64,000 nt of DNA from an uncultured Ruminococcus sp. (GCA_947169885.1 CAMVRM010000001.1:1-64000), one strand, 5' to 3'; shown: positions 42,707-51,985, counted from the stretch's first letter. Numbers and translations: made by a program. The notes: generated by a model from the sequence alone, not told the origin.

Positions 42707-44374
42707 ATGAAAACAGCAGCAAAAGCAAGGCTTAAAAAAATAGCAGCGTATGCTCTCGCTGTTACAGTGGCAGCATCGGGCTTTACTAATGCCGCTTCGT
42801 TAAGAACGGTCGCTAACTCCACTTCCACATCTTCGGAAACAACCGAGACAAAGGATAAAGAGATAAGCAGCACCGAGAACGACATAGCCGAGCTTGAAAA
42901 GAAACAGGCGGAACTTGATGCAAAGCTTAAAGAAACGGAGGGCGATCTTGAAGCTCAGGAGGAGCGCAAGAAAGCTGTCTCGGAGCAGATACTCACTATC
43001 GAGGAAACACTTCACAAGATCGCACAGTCGATAACCGAACTTGAAGCTTCTATCAAAGAGACTGAATCTGACATTGAGAGCAAGCAGGCGGACGTTGATG
43101 CGAAAAAGCAGGAGATCGTTGAGGGTATCGACGGACTGAAAAAACGTCTGCGTGTTATGTATATCGCAGGCAGCGACTCTTATACGGGAATAATCATTGG
43201 CGCTGACAATTTCTATGATATGCTCATGAAGCTTGAACTTATCAAGCGTGTTGCAAATCACGATAACAAGCTTATCGATGATCTCATGGAGCTTAAAGAT
43301 CAGTATGAGACTGAGGAAACAGCCCTCAATGCCCAGAAAGACAAGCTTGAAGACGAACTTGGAACGCTTCAGGAGCGTAGGAACAAACAGGCTCTCCAAA
43401 AGCAGAAGCTTGAATCGCTTTACCGTGAGAGTGAACTTACTATCGGTATGCTCAATGCCGACAAGGCTACATATGAAAAGAATAAGGCTCAGGTAGATGC
43501 TGAACATGAGCAGTTTGAAGCTGACCTTATGAAGCTGTTCAAGGAGCGTCAGGCTCTTGAACAGGAAGAAACAAAGAAGAAGCAGGAAGAAGAAGCAGCC
43601 AAGAAGAAAAAAGAAGAAGAAGAAAAGAAAAAGCAGGAAGAAGAAGCTAAGAAGAAAAAAGAGGAAGAAGAAAGAAAGAAAAAGGAAGAAGAAGAAAAGA
43701 GAAAAAAGGAGGAGGAAGAAAATAAGAAGCAGGATGAAAGCAGCAAGGCTGACTCCAAGACTGATTATTCCGAACCCGATTACAGCGAACCTGACGATGA
43801 CAGTTCATACTATTACGAAGACAGCAGCGAGGATGACAGCTACTACGAAGATCCGTATTATGATGATCCTGAGCCTGAACCTGACCCCGAACCCGAGCCT
43901 GACAACAACTATTCATCATCGGGCGATCCGAACGAAGCTTACGGCTATGTCCGCAAGTCTAACTTCACATGGCCTGTTCCCGGTTATTACTACATATCCT
44001 ACGGCGTTGGCTGGAGATGGGGCGCTTATCATCAGGGCATTGACATATGGTCTGACGGCATAAGAGGTCACAACATCGTTGCTTCTGATGCAGGAACAGT
44101 CATTGTTGCATCGAATACCTGTACGCATGACTACGGCAAAGATTACAGCTGCGGCTGCGGCGGCGGTTACGGCAACTACTGCATAATCGACCACGGCGGC
44201 GGATGGTGGACGCTCTATGGTCACTCCGAGGGCATAACCGTATCTGTCGGCGATTACGTTGAGCAGGGCGACAAGCTGGGTACAGTAGGCTCTACGGGCT
44301 ACTCAACAGGTCCTCATCTGCACTTTGAGGTGCGCAAGGACGGCGTTGCACTCAACCCCTCTGATTATGTATAA
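42707..44374 (+). CDS. Secreted coiled-coil M23 peptidase (EnvC/PcsB-like)
   Basis: Predicted peptidoglycan endopeptidase acting with FtsEX. The 555 residues comprise a signal peptide (about 1-31), a long coiled coil (about 50-285) as in EnvC/PcsB, a lysine/glutamate tract (about 285-342, repeating KKKEEEE), an acidic Asp/Glu/Ser/Tyr/Pro-rich linker (about 343-405) and a LytM/M23 domain (about 412-555). Zinc ligands are His442 and Asp446 (HQGID) and His539 (HLHF, with His537). The domain carries an extra loop CTHDYGKDYSCGCGGGYGN with three cysteines, also present in the next gene. The start has AAAGGAGG upstream. The charged tract may bind teichoic acid or wall polymers, but that is inference. 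Confidence 0.9.
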   Translation: MKTAAKARLKKIAAYALAVTVAASGFTNAASLRTVANSTSTSSETTETKDKEISSTENDIAELEKKQAELDAKLKETEGDLEAQEERKKAVSEQILTIEETLHKIAQSITELEASIKETESDIESKQADVDAKKQEIVEGIDGLKKRLRVMYIAGSDSYTGIIIGADNFYDMLMKLELIKRVANHDNKLIDDLMELKDQYETEETALNAQKDKLEDELGTLQERRNKQALQKQKLESLYRESELTIGMLNADKATYEKNKAQVDAEHEQFEADLMKLFKERQALEQEETKKKQEEEAAKKKKEEEEKKKQEEEAKKKKEEEERKKKEEEEKRKKEEEENKKQDESSKADSKTDYSEPDYSEPDDDSSYYYEDSSEDDSYYEDPYYDDPEPEPDPEPEPDNNYSSSGDPNEAYGYVRKSNFTWPVPGYYYISYGVGWRWGAYHQGIDIWSDGIRGHNIVASDAGTVIVASNTCTHDYGKDYSCGCGGGYGNYCIIDHGGGWWTLYGHSEGITVSVGDYVEQGDKLGTVGSTGYSTGPHLHFEVRKDGVALNPSDYV

Positions 44375-44426
44375 TGACATATTTTGCAGACTGACTGTGA
44401 TAAGATAAATATGACCCGTACACACG

Positions 44427-44460
44427 GGGTCTGAACGAAAATCAAACGTTCAGACCCTTG
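44427..44460 (+). terminator. Terminator between the two M23 genes
   Basis: GGGTCTGAACG (44427-44437) pairs perfectly with CGTTCAGACCC (44447-44457), followed by TTGTTGTG. Probably partial termination, as no clear new promoter is seen before the second gene. Confidence 0.7.
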
Positions 44461-44498
44461 TTGTGCGTGATTTGGAAATTTAAGGAGAAGCATCGGCT

Positions 44499-45878
44499 AT
44501 GAACAGATTGAAAGCCATGAAAAGAATACTGACGGTGCTTGTGCTGTGCCTGTCGGCGGCGGTCATTGCACCATCGGCGGGGCGAATGCCTGTTTATGCC
44601 GATAACGCTGAAACTGAGGAAAGCGCAGACGACACAAGCTCGGCAGACGGCACGGAAACGGCAGAGCAGGAGACTGACAGCACAGGGGACTACTATGCGA
44701 ACAGACTGTCGGAGATAGGCATACGTCAGCAGCAGCTTGAAGAACAGCTTGCGGCGGCTGACGAGGGCATGAAGTCGGAGCAGGAACAGCAGATACTTGT
44801 TCTTGAAGAGATAAGCGTGCTGAATGAAAAGACTGAGGTCATAAACGCATATCTCACCGAAATGGAGATGAAGCTTGCATCTGAGCGCAGCGAAACGCAG
44901 AAGCTGTCTGACGAGATCGACGAGGGGATAGAAGCCTATAAGCGCAGGCTGAGGGCGCTCTATCTCGCAGGCGACATGAGTTACGGGGATATTCTGCTGG
45001 GTTCGGGTGATTTCTTTGATATGCTCATGCGTTCCGAACTGCTTAAACGTGTCAATGAGCATGACACAAAGGCGCTTGATGATCTTGTTGACAAAAAAGC
45101 GGAGTACGATGCAAAGCTGCTTGATCTGCAAAGGCAGGAGGGCAAGTATGACGATCAGATACTTGCGCTTACACTCGAAAGAAAGCGGCTTGCGGAACTT
45201 TATGATTCAAGTGCGGAGATGAAGGCACTTCTTAAAGAGCAGAAGCAGAAGCTTGCAGACGATGAGCGCAAGTTCGAGAATGAGGTTTTCTCGTATGAGG
45301 GCATCACCGGCGACCTTCTCAAAGGCACTTACATAACCGAGATAGACGAAGCACAGCGCCTTGTGACCGAGGAGGATGCAACGGCGAAGATAGCCGAATT
45401 GCAGGCGGCTATAAAGGCTAAGGAGCAGGCAGGCATCGAGATACCAAAGTCCGAGTGCAGGTATAACTTCAAGTGGCCCGTTGCAGGTCACACCTTTGTG
45501 TCCTCAGGCGTGGGCGCACGCTGGGGAAGCTATCACACGGGGCTGGACATTCCGGGCGAGGGCGGTTTCCCGATAACTGCGACCGAAGCCGGCGAGGTGG
45601 TGCGCACAAACAACTCATGCACCCACAACTACGGCAAGGACGGCTCATGCGGCTGCGGCGGCGGTTACGGCAACTTTATCATCATCGACCACGGAAACGG
45701 CTTTCTGTCGCTCTATGGGCATCTTACGCAGGGGATAGTCAAGGTAGGCGACAAGGTGGAGCAGGGACAGCAGATAGGGCTTATGGGCTCGACAGGCTAC
45801 TCAACCGGCACGCATCTGCATTTTGAACTGCGCTACGAGGGCTATATCACGAATCCTGCAAATTTCGTGACTTTTTAA
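44499..45878 (+). CDS. Secreted coiled-coil M23 peptidase, second paralogue
   Basis: The 459-residue paralogue of the preceding gene lacks its charged tract. It has a signal peptide (about 1-33, ending MPVYA), a coiled coil (about 63-310, with GIRQQQLEEQL and repeated EKTEVINAYLTEME-type heptads), then the M23 domain (about 330-459) with HTGLD (His, Asp ligands), the same cysteine loop (CTHNYGKDGSCGCGGGYGN) and HLHFEL. Having two EnvC/PcsB-like proteins after ftsEX suggests two client hydrolases or one enzyme with a partner. The operon ends at a strong terminator (45928). The start follows AAGGAGAAG. Confidence 0.9.
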   Translation: MNRLKAMKRILTVLVLCLSAAVIAPSAGRMPVYADNAETEESADDTSSADGTETAEQETDSTGDYYANRLSEIGIRQQQLEEQLAAADEGMKSEQEQQILVLEEISVLNEKTEVINAYLTEMEMKLASERSETQKLSDEIDEGIEAYKRRLRALYLAGDMSYGDILLGSGDFFDMLMRSELLKRVNEHDTKALDDLVDKKAEYDAKLLDLQRQEGKYDDQILALTLERKRLAELYDSSAEMKALLKEQKQKLADDERKFENEVFSYEGITGDLLKGTYITEIDEAQRLVTEEDATAKIAELQAAIKAKEQAGIEIPKSECRYNFKWPVAGHTFVSSGVGARWGSYHTGLDIPGEGGFPITATEAGEVVRTNNSCTHNYGKDGSCGCGGGYGNFIIIDHGNGFLSLYGHLTQGIVKVGDKVEQGQQIGLMGSTGYSTGTHLHFELRYEGYITNPANFVTF

Positions 45879-45927
45879 CACGTTTTAGTAATTACGTGTC
45901 TGACACGAATGAATAAAAGCAAATGAG

Positions 45928-45960
45928 TATGGGGCGGATATGGGTCTGCCCCATATTTTA
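45928..45960 (+). terminator. Terminator of the ftsEX-M23 cluster
   Basis: TATGGGGC (45928-45935) pairs with GCCCCATA (45948-45955), followed by TTTTA. Confidence 0.8.
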
Positions 45961-46439
45961 GCGATATTTACGTTAAAAAAGTTAGATGTTGTTGTGATTT
46001 TAAACAACAAAATGTATAAAACAGAAATAAATGGTGTTTCGACAACACAAAACGGTCACAAAGTAACAATAAAAAACAGAAAAAGTGCTAAAAATGAGAG
46101 TAATTTACACAGAAAATACCCGAAAATTACAATTCGGTGCGAAAACGATTGAAATAGGCAAAGTGTTTAAAAAATTCATATACTTTTGTGCTGATTACAC
46201 AGAGTTAAGAGCATATTTACGAAAACTTATATGAAAAATAAGACGGCTCGAAAACCTTATCGGGGAATTATGTGAGCGATTTGTGTCAGGAATGAGACAG
46301 CCCGTGAGAGCCCTCGGAAGTAGTTACAAAAAGATTGCAAAACTTCATAAACCATAGTAAAGATGCACAAAAAATAAGCTGAGTTTTAGTGCATTCCTAC
46401 ATAATTTATTACACTACGGAAGAAAATTTGCAAAAACAC
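45961..46439. other. AT-rich intergenic DNA upstream of the LacI operon
   Basis: About 480 bp, AT-rich, with many AAA and TTT tracts. A 70-codon open frame at 45940-46152 runs through the preceding terminator, has no ribosome site and looks spurious. No RNA gene was recognised. Confidence 0.55.
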
Positions 46440-46468
46440 TTGAAATCTACGAAAATATATTGTACAAT
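46440..46468 (+). promoter_or_regulatory. Promoter of the lacI-sugar ABC operon
   Basis: TTGAAA (46440-46445), a 17-bp spacer and TACAAT (46463-46468). The leader of about 120 nt contains the operator pair at 46546-46569. Confidence 0.75.
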
Positions 46469-46545
46469 TTGATTAACGGAAACGAAAGGGTACTACTCAA
46501 ACGGAAAACACTTCGACCCGTGGAACGAATCTAATAAAGACACGG

Positions 46546-46569
46546 CGAAAACGTTTTATGTAAACGTTT
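46546..46569. promoter_or_regulatory. Two adjacent LacI-type operators
   Basis: CGAAAACGTTTTAT (46546-46559, core AAAACGTTTT) and TAAACGTTT (46561-46569, core AAACGTTT) in tandem, 30 bp before the regulator start codon. The first 14-mer is identical to the site in the GH26 leader. Autoregulation is likely. Confidence 0.75.
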
Positions 46570-46597
46570 GCCTAAATCGTGAAGGGGGAGGTGCAAA

Positions 46598-47608
46598 ATG
46601 GTTTCGCTGAAAGACATTTCCGTGCGGTGCGGCGTTTCGATAGCAACAGTCAGCAAGGCGCTCAACGATCACAAAGATGTTAGCACGCAGACTAAGGAAC
46701 GCATAATCAAAACAGCTAAGGAAATGGGCTACTTCCCGAATTCACAGGCAAGGGCACTCAAAACGAACCGCACCTATAACCTTGGAGTAATGTTCTCAGA
46801 TGAGGCAGGAAGAGGTCTCACACATGAGTTCTTCGCAAAGGTGCTCAACTCGTTCAAGACCGAAGCTGAACAATCGGGCTACGACATCACTTTTATAAAT
46901 AAGAATATCGGCGGAAGAAAGATGTCTACATATGAACACTGCCGTTACAGAAACGTTGACGGTATCGTGATAATCTGTACGGATTTTTCCGATCCCGATG
47001 TTTATGAAGTGATAAACGGTGAACTGCCTGTGGTGACGATAGACCACATCTTTGAATGCCGCTCGGCTGTTGTTTCAAACAACGAGGCAGGCATGGAAGA
47101 ACTCGTGAAATACGTCCACAGCCTGGGTCACACAAAACTCGGCTTCGTTCAGGGCAAACGCTCCGCAGTAATGGAAAAAAGACTGGGCGGCTTCTGTAAG
47201 GCTTGTATGTCGCTGGGACTTGAAATAGACCAGAGCAAGCTTGTCTGCGCAGAATATCACAGTCCGCAGTTGACTTATGAAGTTACCTGGAAGATGATGC
47301 AGCAGCCCGACAGACCGACCTGCGTGTTCATGCCTGACGATTATTCGGCGATAGGCGGATACAATGCAATAAAAGATCTGGGACTAAGAATACCCGATGA
47401 TGTTTCGGTGGTAGGATATGACGGCATAGAATTCTGCGATTATCTTTCACCGATGCTCACAACTTACAGGCAGAACACTGCCGAGATCGGAGCGCAGGCT
47501 GCAAGAAAGCTGATAGCTCAGATCGACAATCCCACAACAACTTTCACTGAGGTGATAATCGTTGAGGGCGAGATCCGTGAAGGCGGATCGGTAAAACCAA
47601 TCAATTAA
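46598..47608 (+). CDS. LacI-family transcriptional regulator
   Basis: The 336-residue sugar-responsive repressor has an N-terminal helix-turn-helix with hinge (about 1-60, VSLKDISVRCGVSIATVSKA, with the family ATVSKALN recognition segment and the hinge leucine in ARALKTNRT), followed by a periplasmic-binding-protein-like effector domain (about 62-336). It heads an operon with a sugar-binding protein and two permeases. Palindromic operators in its own leader and in front of the GH26 mannanase suggest its effector is an oligosaccharide released by that enzyme. It has GGGGGAGG upstream of the start. The exact inducer is not determined by sequence. Confidence 0.94.
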   Translation: MVSLKDISVRCGVSIATVSKALNDHKDVSTQTKERIIKTAKEMGYFPNSQARALKTNRTYNLGVMFSDEAGRGLTHEFFAKVLNSFKTEAEQSGYDITFINKNIGGRKMSTYEHCRYRNVDGIVIICTDFSDPDVYEVINGELPVVTIDHIFECRSAVVSNNEAGMEELVKYVHSLGHTKLGFVQGKRSAVMEKRLGGFCKACMSLGLEIDQSKLVCAEYHSPQLTYEVTWKMMQQPDRPTCVFMPDDYSAIGGYNAIKDLGLRIPDDVSVVGYDGIEFCDYLSPMLTTYRQNTAEIGAQAARKLIAQIDNPTTTFTEVIIVEGEIREGGSVKPIN

Positions 47609-47675
47609 GGCATTCACAGAGCAATTCGGCTCTGAATTATAAGAAAGCAATGCAATTTTAAGGAGGAAATTTATT

Positions 47676-49136
47676 ATGGCACAGCTCAAGAGATTTCTGG
47701 CAGGTACAATGGCACTCTGCGTTGCAGGTTCGCTCATGACCGCTTGCGGCGGCAGCGATGACAGCAGCAGCAGCGGCGGAAGCACTGCTTCCAAGTCCGG
47801 CGATTCCGCAGCAGCTAACAGCGTTGCAGACGTTTCGGCAGCAGATACCGAGAAACTGACAGAAGAAAACGTAGGTAAGAAGTACAACATCTACTGCTGG
47901 AACACTGAGTTCCAGAGCAGATTCGAGACTTACTACTGGCCCAACAGAGACGAGGCTCTCTGGGACGGCGTAGAGGTTAACTGGGTTATCAATCCTAACG
48001 ACGACAACAACTACCAGACCAAGCTGGACGAGGCTCTCGGCAAGCAGAGCGCTGAAGGCGGCGATGACAACGTTGATATGTTCCTCGTAGAGGCTGACTA
48101 CTGCCAGAAGTACGTAACTTCTGATGCTTGCCTCGACGTTATCGGTGAGATCGGTCTGACTAAGGACGATATGAAGGATCAGTACGCTTACACTCAGGAA
48201 GCTATGACTGACGGCAACGGCACTCTGAAGGGTGTTTCGTGGCAGGCTACTCCGGGTCTGTTCCTTTACAACACTGAGTACGCTAAGCAGGTTCTCGGCA
48301 CTGACGATCCTGCTGAGGTTCAGGCAGCAGTTGCTGACTGGGACAAGTTCGCTGAGACTGCTCAGAAGATGAAGGATGCAGGCATCTTCATGGTATCCGG
48401 TTTTGACGATACATACAGATGCTTCTCCAACAACGTTGCAGGTCCTTGGGTTCAGGATGGCAAGGTTGTAGTTGATCCTCAGATCAAGGCTTGGGTTGAC
48501 CAGACTAAGGAGTACACCGATGCTGGTTACAACAACAAGACTTCTCTGTGGGACGATGCTTGGACTGCCGGTCAGAAGATCGATGGTAAGGTATTCGGCT
48601 ACTTCTTCTCCACATGGGGCATTCCTTTCACCCTGCTCCCCAACACTCTCGACAAGTCTGCTGACGAAGGCGGCGAGATGGCAGAGGGCAACGGCGGTTA
48701 CGGCAAGTGGAAGGCTTGCGAAGGTCCTCAGGCTTACTTCTGGGGCGGCACATGGCTCTGCGGTGCATTCGGCTCTGATAACATCGCTATCACCAGAGAC
48801 ATCATGCTCAAGCTCACCTGCGACGCTGACATCATGGCTCAGATCACTGAGACCGAGCAGGACTACACCAACAACAAGGCTGCTATCCAGAAACTCATCG
48901 ATGCTGGTTACAGCAACCCGTTCCTCGGCGGTCAGGATCACCTGTCTCTGCTCTCCGCAGCTGCTGAGAACATCAACATGAACGGCAAGCTTTCTCCGTA
49001 TGACCAGGGCTGCAACGAAGAGTTCCAGGGCGCTATGAAGGATTACTTCACCGGCAACGCTGCTTCCTATGAAGATGCTCTTGCAACCTTCAAGACCAAC
49101 ATCACCACCAAGTACGGCGATCTTTCGATGGACTAA
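47676..49136 (+). CDS. Sugar ABC transporter solute-binding lipoprotein
   Basis: The 486-residue extracellular binding protein of family 1 type has a lipobox LMTAC (about Cys24) followed by GGSDDSSSSGG. The mature domain (about 65-486) begins KKYNIYCWNTEFQSRF and includes the usual hinge and aromatic-rich sugar pocket (ten or more Trp). Codon use is heavily biased (AAC, AAG, CTG, TTC), the strongest in the operon, implying high expression. A GC-rich hairpin with T-run 50 bp downstream would let this gene be made in excess of the permeases, as is usual for binding proteins. The substrate is probably a beta-linked oligosaccharide, tentatively mannan-derived because of the shared operator. Confidence 0.93.
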   Translation: MAQLKRFLAGTMALCVAGSLMTACGGSDDSSSSGGSTASKSGDSAAANSVADVSAADTEKLTEENVGKKYNIYCWNTEFQSRFETYYWPNRDEALWDGVEVNWVINPNDDNNYQTKLDEALGKQSAEGGDDNVDMFLVEADYCQKYVTSDACLDVIGEIGLTKDDMKDQYAYTQEAMTDGNGTLKGVSWQATPGLFLYNTEYAKQVLGTDDPAEVQAAVADWDKFAETAQKMKDAGIFMVSGFDDTYRCFSNNVAGPWVQDGKVVVDPQIKAWVDQTKEYTDAGYNNKTSLWDDAWTAGQKIDGKVFGYFFSTWGIPFTLLPNTLDKSADEGGEMAEGNGGYGKWKACEGPQAYFWGGTWLCGAFGSDNIAITRDIMLKLTCDADIMAQITETEQDYTNNKAAIQKLIDAGYSNPFLGGQDHLSLLSAAAENINMNGKLSPYDQGCNEEFQGAMKDYFTGNAASYEDALATFKTNITTKYGDLSMD

Positions 49137-49185
49137 TAAACGATAGACGATCCCTAGTGATCTGATCATATCAGTAAAAAACTTT

Positions 49186-49222
49186 GGGGGACTGGGGAGT
49201 ACCTCAGTTCCCCATATTTTTT
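49186..49222 (+). terminator. Partial terminator between binding protein and permeases
   Basis: GGGGGACTG (49186-49194) pairs with CAGTTCCCC (49205-49213), followed by ATATTTTTTT. It probably stabilises the binding-protein mRNA and limits permease expression. Confidence 0.75.
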
Positions 49223-49262
49223 TACATCTTCTTTAAATTATTATTGTAGGTGAATTTTAAAC

Positions 49263-50210
49263 ATGAAAAAGAAGACGATCAGCTACGCAAAATGGGGTTA
49301 CATATTCCTGATCCCGTTTTTTGTGGTTTATTTTATTTTCTCGTTCCTGCCACTGATCCAGACTTTTGGTTACAGCTTCCTTGATTATGTTGTAAGTCAG
49401 GGTTCTGTTAAGAGTATCAGAAATCCCGGCGGCGGGGCAGACACTATTATCAATAACGGCTTTTGCGGATTTGAAAATTATGCAAACGTCCTCAAGTCAG
49501 ATGGTCTGTTCACACTTTCCTTCAAGAACACTGTTGTTCTCTGGCTGGTTGGTTTTATCCCTCAGATCATCGTTTCCCTGCTCCTTGCTTCCTGGTTCAC
49601 TGACATCAGATTAAAGCTCAAGGCTCAGGGCTTCTTCAAGACAGTTATCTATCTGCCTAACGTTATCATGGCATCGGCTCTCTCGCTGCTGTTCTATTCG
49701 CTGTTCACTCAGGGCGGCGCTCTTGATGACCTTTTAGGCAACCCCGTACTGCTGACTAAGATCGGCGGTGCAAGAGGAATAGTAGGCTTCATTAACTTCC
49801 TGATGTGGTACGGTAATACTACCATACTCCTCATGGCAGCTATGATGGGTATCGACACCTCTCTTTATGAGGCTGCTCAGATCGACGGTGCAAACCCCTC
49901 TCAGGTATTCTGGCAGATCACAATGCCCCTTATCAAGCCTATCCTTGCATACGTACTTGTTACCTCCATGATCGGTGGTCTTCAGATGTACGACGTTCCT
50001 TACCTCATCGGCGGTACAGCAGGTAACCCTGCGGGCGTTCTCAAAACTCTCGTATCGCAGATCCAGCTTGGTAAGAACTCGTCTATCGGCGCAGTTTCCG
50101 CACTTTCTGTTCTTGTATTCATCGTTTCGGCTATCCTCGGCTTCATCACTCTGAAGATCATGGACGACCAGAGCATCAAGACCAGATACGGCAAAAAGAA
50201 GAAAAAGTAA
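49263..50210 (+). CDS. Sugar ABC transporter permease (MalF/UgpA type)
   Basis: The 315-residue inner-membrane subunit has six helices, starting YIFLIPFFVVYFIFSFLPLI. The ATPase-coupling EAA loop is EAAQIDGANPSQVFWQITMPLIKP, close to the consensus EAAxxDGAxxxQxFxxIxLP. It follows the binding-protein gene and precedes its partner permease by 16 bp. No ATPase is encoded nearby, typical of Firmicute oligosaccharide importers that share a single MsmK/MalK-like ATPase. The start is ATG at 49263 with a weak ribosome site (TAGGTG). Confidence 0.94.
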   Translation: MKKKTISYAKWGYIFLIPFFVVYFIFSFLPLIQTFGYSFLDYVVSQGSVKSIRNPGGGADTIINNGFCGFENYANVLKSDGLFTLSFKNTVVLWLVGFIPQIIVSLLLASWFTDIRLKLKAQGFFKTVIYLPNVIMASALSLLFYSLFTQGGALDDLLGNPVLLTKIGGARGIVGFINFLMWYGNTTILLMAAMMGIDTSLYEAAQIDGANPSQVFWQITMPLIKPILAYVLVTSMIGGLQMYDVPYLIGGTAGNPAGVLKTLVSQIQLGKNSSIGAVSALSVLVFIVSAILGFITLKIMDDQSIKTRYGKKKKK

Positions 50211-50226
50211 TAGGAGGTAAAATTAC

Positions 50227-51117
50227 ATGGCAAGAATCGAAGGTATTGCTGGCGAGTCAGACAGCCGTACTCAAATAATGGTCAGAAGGATCATAGCTTA
50301 TGTAGTTTTGGTATTACTCGTAATAATGTCATTGCTTCCTTTCTATCTTCTTCTGATTAACGCAACCCGAGGCAAGGTACAGCCCGGTATCCAGTTCTAT
50401 CCCAGCACCCTGTTCTTCAAGAACATCGGCAAGATATTCGGCGAGACTTACAAGGCTTACTACGGCAGCTTCGGCAGAGCATTCTTCAACAGCGTGTTCG
50501 TTTCGGGTCTTAACACTATCCTTTCTGTTTATTTCTCGGCACTTACCGCTTACGCTATCCACGTTTATGATTTCAGACTCAAAAAAGCTATCCACACCTT
50601 TATACTCATCATCATGATGGTTCCGACTCAGGCTGCTGCTATCGGTCTGTACAGACAGCTCGTTAACATGAATCTCACTAACAGCTTCATTCCGCTGACT
50701 ATCCCCGGAATCGCTGCTCCTGCGGTTTACTTCTTCATGATCCAGTATATGGCTTCTTCGCTTCCTCTCGAAATCGTTGAGGCAGCAAGAATGGACGGCT
50801 GCGGCGAGTTCAAGACTTTCAACACGATCATTCTTCCGATACTCAAGCCTGCGCTTGCTGTTCAGGGAATCTTCGTATTCGTTGGAAGCTGGAACAACCT
50901 GTTCCTTCCCCAGATGCTTCTCGATGAACAGAGCAAAAAGACCATTCCTGTTATCCTTCAGATAATCAAGGCAAACATCGCTTCCAACCCTATGGACGCA
51001 GATGCAGGTCTTATGAATATGTTCATGGTTCTCGCAATTCTCCCTGTTGTAGTTATCTACCTGCTCCTCTCCAAGAACATCGTTGGCGGTGTTTCTCTCG
51101 GTGCAGTTAAGGGCTGA
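50227..51117 (+). CDS. Sugar ABC transporter permease (MalG/UgpE type)
   Basis: The 296-residue second permease has six helices and the EAA loop EAARMDGCGEFKTFNTIILPILKP. It has an N-terminal cytoplasmic extension (about 20 residues) before the first helix, IIAYVVLVLLVIMSLLPFYLLL (in pieces). AGGAGG (50213-50218) sits eight bases upstream. The C-terminus ends VVGGVSLGAVKG-like, typical of this type (KNIVGGVSLGAVKG). It forms a heterodimer with the product of 49263-50210. The operon ends at a terminator (51147). Confidence 0.94.
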   Translation: MARIEGIAGESDSRTQIMVRRIIAYVVLVLLVIMSLLPFYLLLINATRGKVQPGIQFYPSTLFFKNIGKIFGETYKAYYGSFGRAFFNSVFVSGLNTILSVYFSALTAYAIHVYDFRLKKAIHTFILIIMMVPTQAAAIGLYRQLVNMNLTNSFIPLTIPGIAAPAVYFFMIQYMASSLPLEIVEAARMDGCGEFKTFNTIILPILKPALAVQGIFVFVGSWNNLFLPQMLLDEQSKKTIPVILQIIKANIASNPMDADAGLMNMFMVLAILPVVVIYLLLSKNIVGGVSLGAVKG

Positions 51118-51146
51118 TATTCGAGTTTCCTTAATCGAAAAAAATC

Positions 51147-51182
51147 AAGGCTGTGTGGTCGAAAGGTCACGCAGCCTTTTTT
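51147..51182 (+). terminator. Terminator of the sugar ABC operon
   Basis: AAGGCTGTGTG pairs with CACGCAGCCTT around a loop containing GAAA, then TTTTTTG. Confidence 0.9.
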
Positions 51183-51199
51183 GTATATCATCAATAAAT

Positions 51200-51242
51200 A
51201 ACGCCTGCGCACTTTGTAAGAAAAGTACACAGGCGTTTTTTT
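51200..51242. terminator. Second hairpin between convergent genes
   Basis: AACGCCTG (51200-51207) pairs with CAGGCGTT (51230-51237), with ACTTT/AAAGT inside, followed by TTTTTTT on plus and AATAAATA on minus. Its minus-strand end serves the 51241-51795 gene. Confidence 0.8.
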
Positions 51243-51795
51243 AGCCCCAAGGGTTTGAACTTTCGGGCTGGCGAATATCCGCAAGCAAAAACTGCTCCCA
51301 CAGATACCACTTGCCGTCCTTTGCACGTCTTAGCTGAACGGCTCTCGGACTGTCCGCACCGCCCGACCGCAAATAAAGCTTTGCATAACCCTCGTCCTGA
51401 TAGGAGTAGGGATTTGAACTAACGTTTATCGTGTAAGGCTGCTGAGGAAGATAGTTGTTCGCAGGCGATGCACCCACAAAATATGAACGTGGAACATAGT
51501 CCTTGTCCATAAAGCGGTCACGGATAAACTGCTTTTCGTAGGTAGTCAGCGGCTGAGGTCCTTTCAGAAAGTTGAGCATCGAGTGACAAAGTTCCCTGTC
51601 CTGCGGATAAAAACACAGTGCAAGAACTGTAAGCGCCGCCGTACCAAACGGATCGCATAGCGCTGCCTGCGGAAGTGTCTTGAACTGTTCGAGCGTTTCG
51701 GGCAGGGCAGTAAATGTCACGCTCACTGTGCGGACGCTTTTGTCGAGCGGCTGTGCGGCAGACTGCGGAGCGGCGATATTGTCAAATAATCCCAT
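51241..51795 (-). CDS. Conserved hypothetical protein (DUF6935-like)
   Basis: The 184-residue cytosolic protein has a start at 51795 with AAAGGAGG upstream. It resembles a conserved Firmicute family (I think DUF6935). The hallmark features are LPQAALCDPFGTAALTVLALC, MLNFLKGPQPLTTYEKQFIRDRF (in parts), VPRSYFVGASPANNY and a C-terminal WYLWEQFLLADIR. The N-terminal MGLFDNIA is typical of small proteins that often sit beside phage-shock or TerD-like genes, but none is here. No catalytic motif is apparent. A SARP-like or structural role is not supported, so the function is left open. Confidence 0.75.
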   Translation of the reverse strand: MGLFDNIAAPQSAAQPLDKSVRTVSVTFTALPETLEQFKTLPQAALCDPFGTAALTVLALCFYPQDRELCHSMLNFLKGPQPLTTYEKQFIRDRFMDKDYVPRSYFVGASPANNYLPQQPYTINVSSNPYSYQDEGYAKLYLRSGGADSPRAVQLRRAKDGKWYLWEQFLLADIRQPESSNPWG

Positions 51796-51956
51796 GTATA
51801 TTCCTCCTTTTTTGGGTTTTACTAATATTATACACTTATTTCTGATAATTGGCAATACTTTAAATTATAAAATTATCATACTTGAATTTGTACAAAATGC
51901 ACAGATTTGACGAGTATATTTCATCGGAAAAATGAATAAAAAAAGTCGCTTTTTGA

Positions 51957-51985
51957 TTGCAATTGATTTTTTTTTCTGCTATAAT
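51957..51985 (+). promoter_or_regulatory. Promoter of pyrK-pyrD
   Basis: TTGCAA (51957-51962), a 17-bp T-rich spacer and TATAAT (51980-51985). Confidence 0.75.

Noticed and set aside
45940-46152. 70-codon open frame after the second M23 gene
   Set aside because: It starts inside the terminator, lacks a ribosome site and has low-complexity AT-driven composition.
47658-49169. 503-codon minus-strand open frame opposite the sugar-binding protein gene
   Set aside because: Antisense shadow caused by codon bias; the plus-strand product is a clear binding protein with lipobox and ribosome site.
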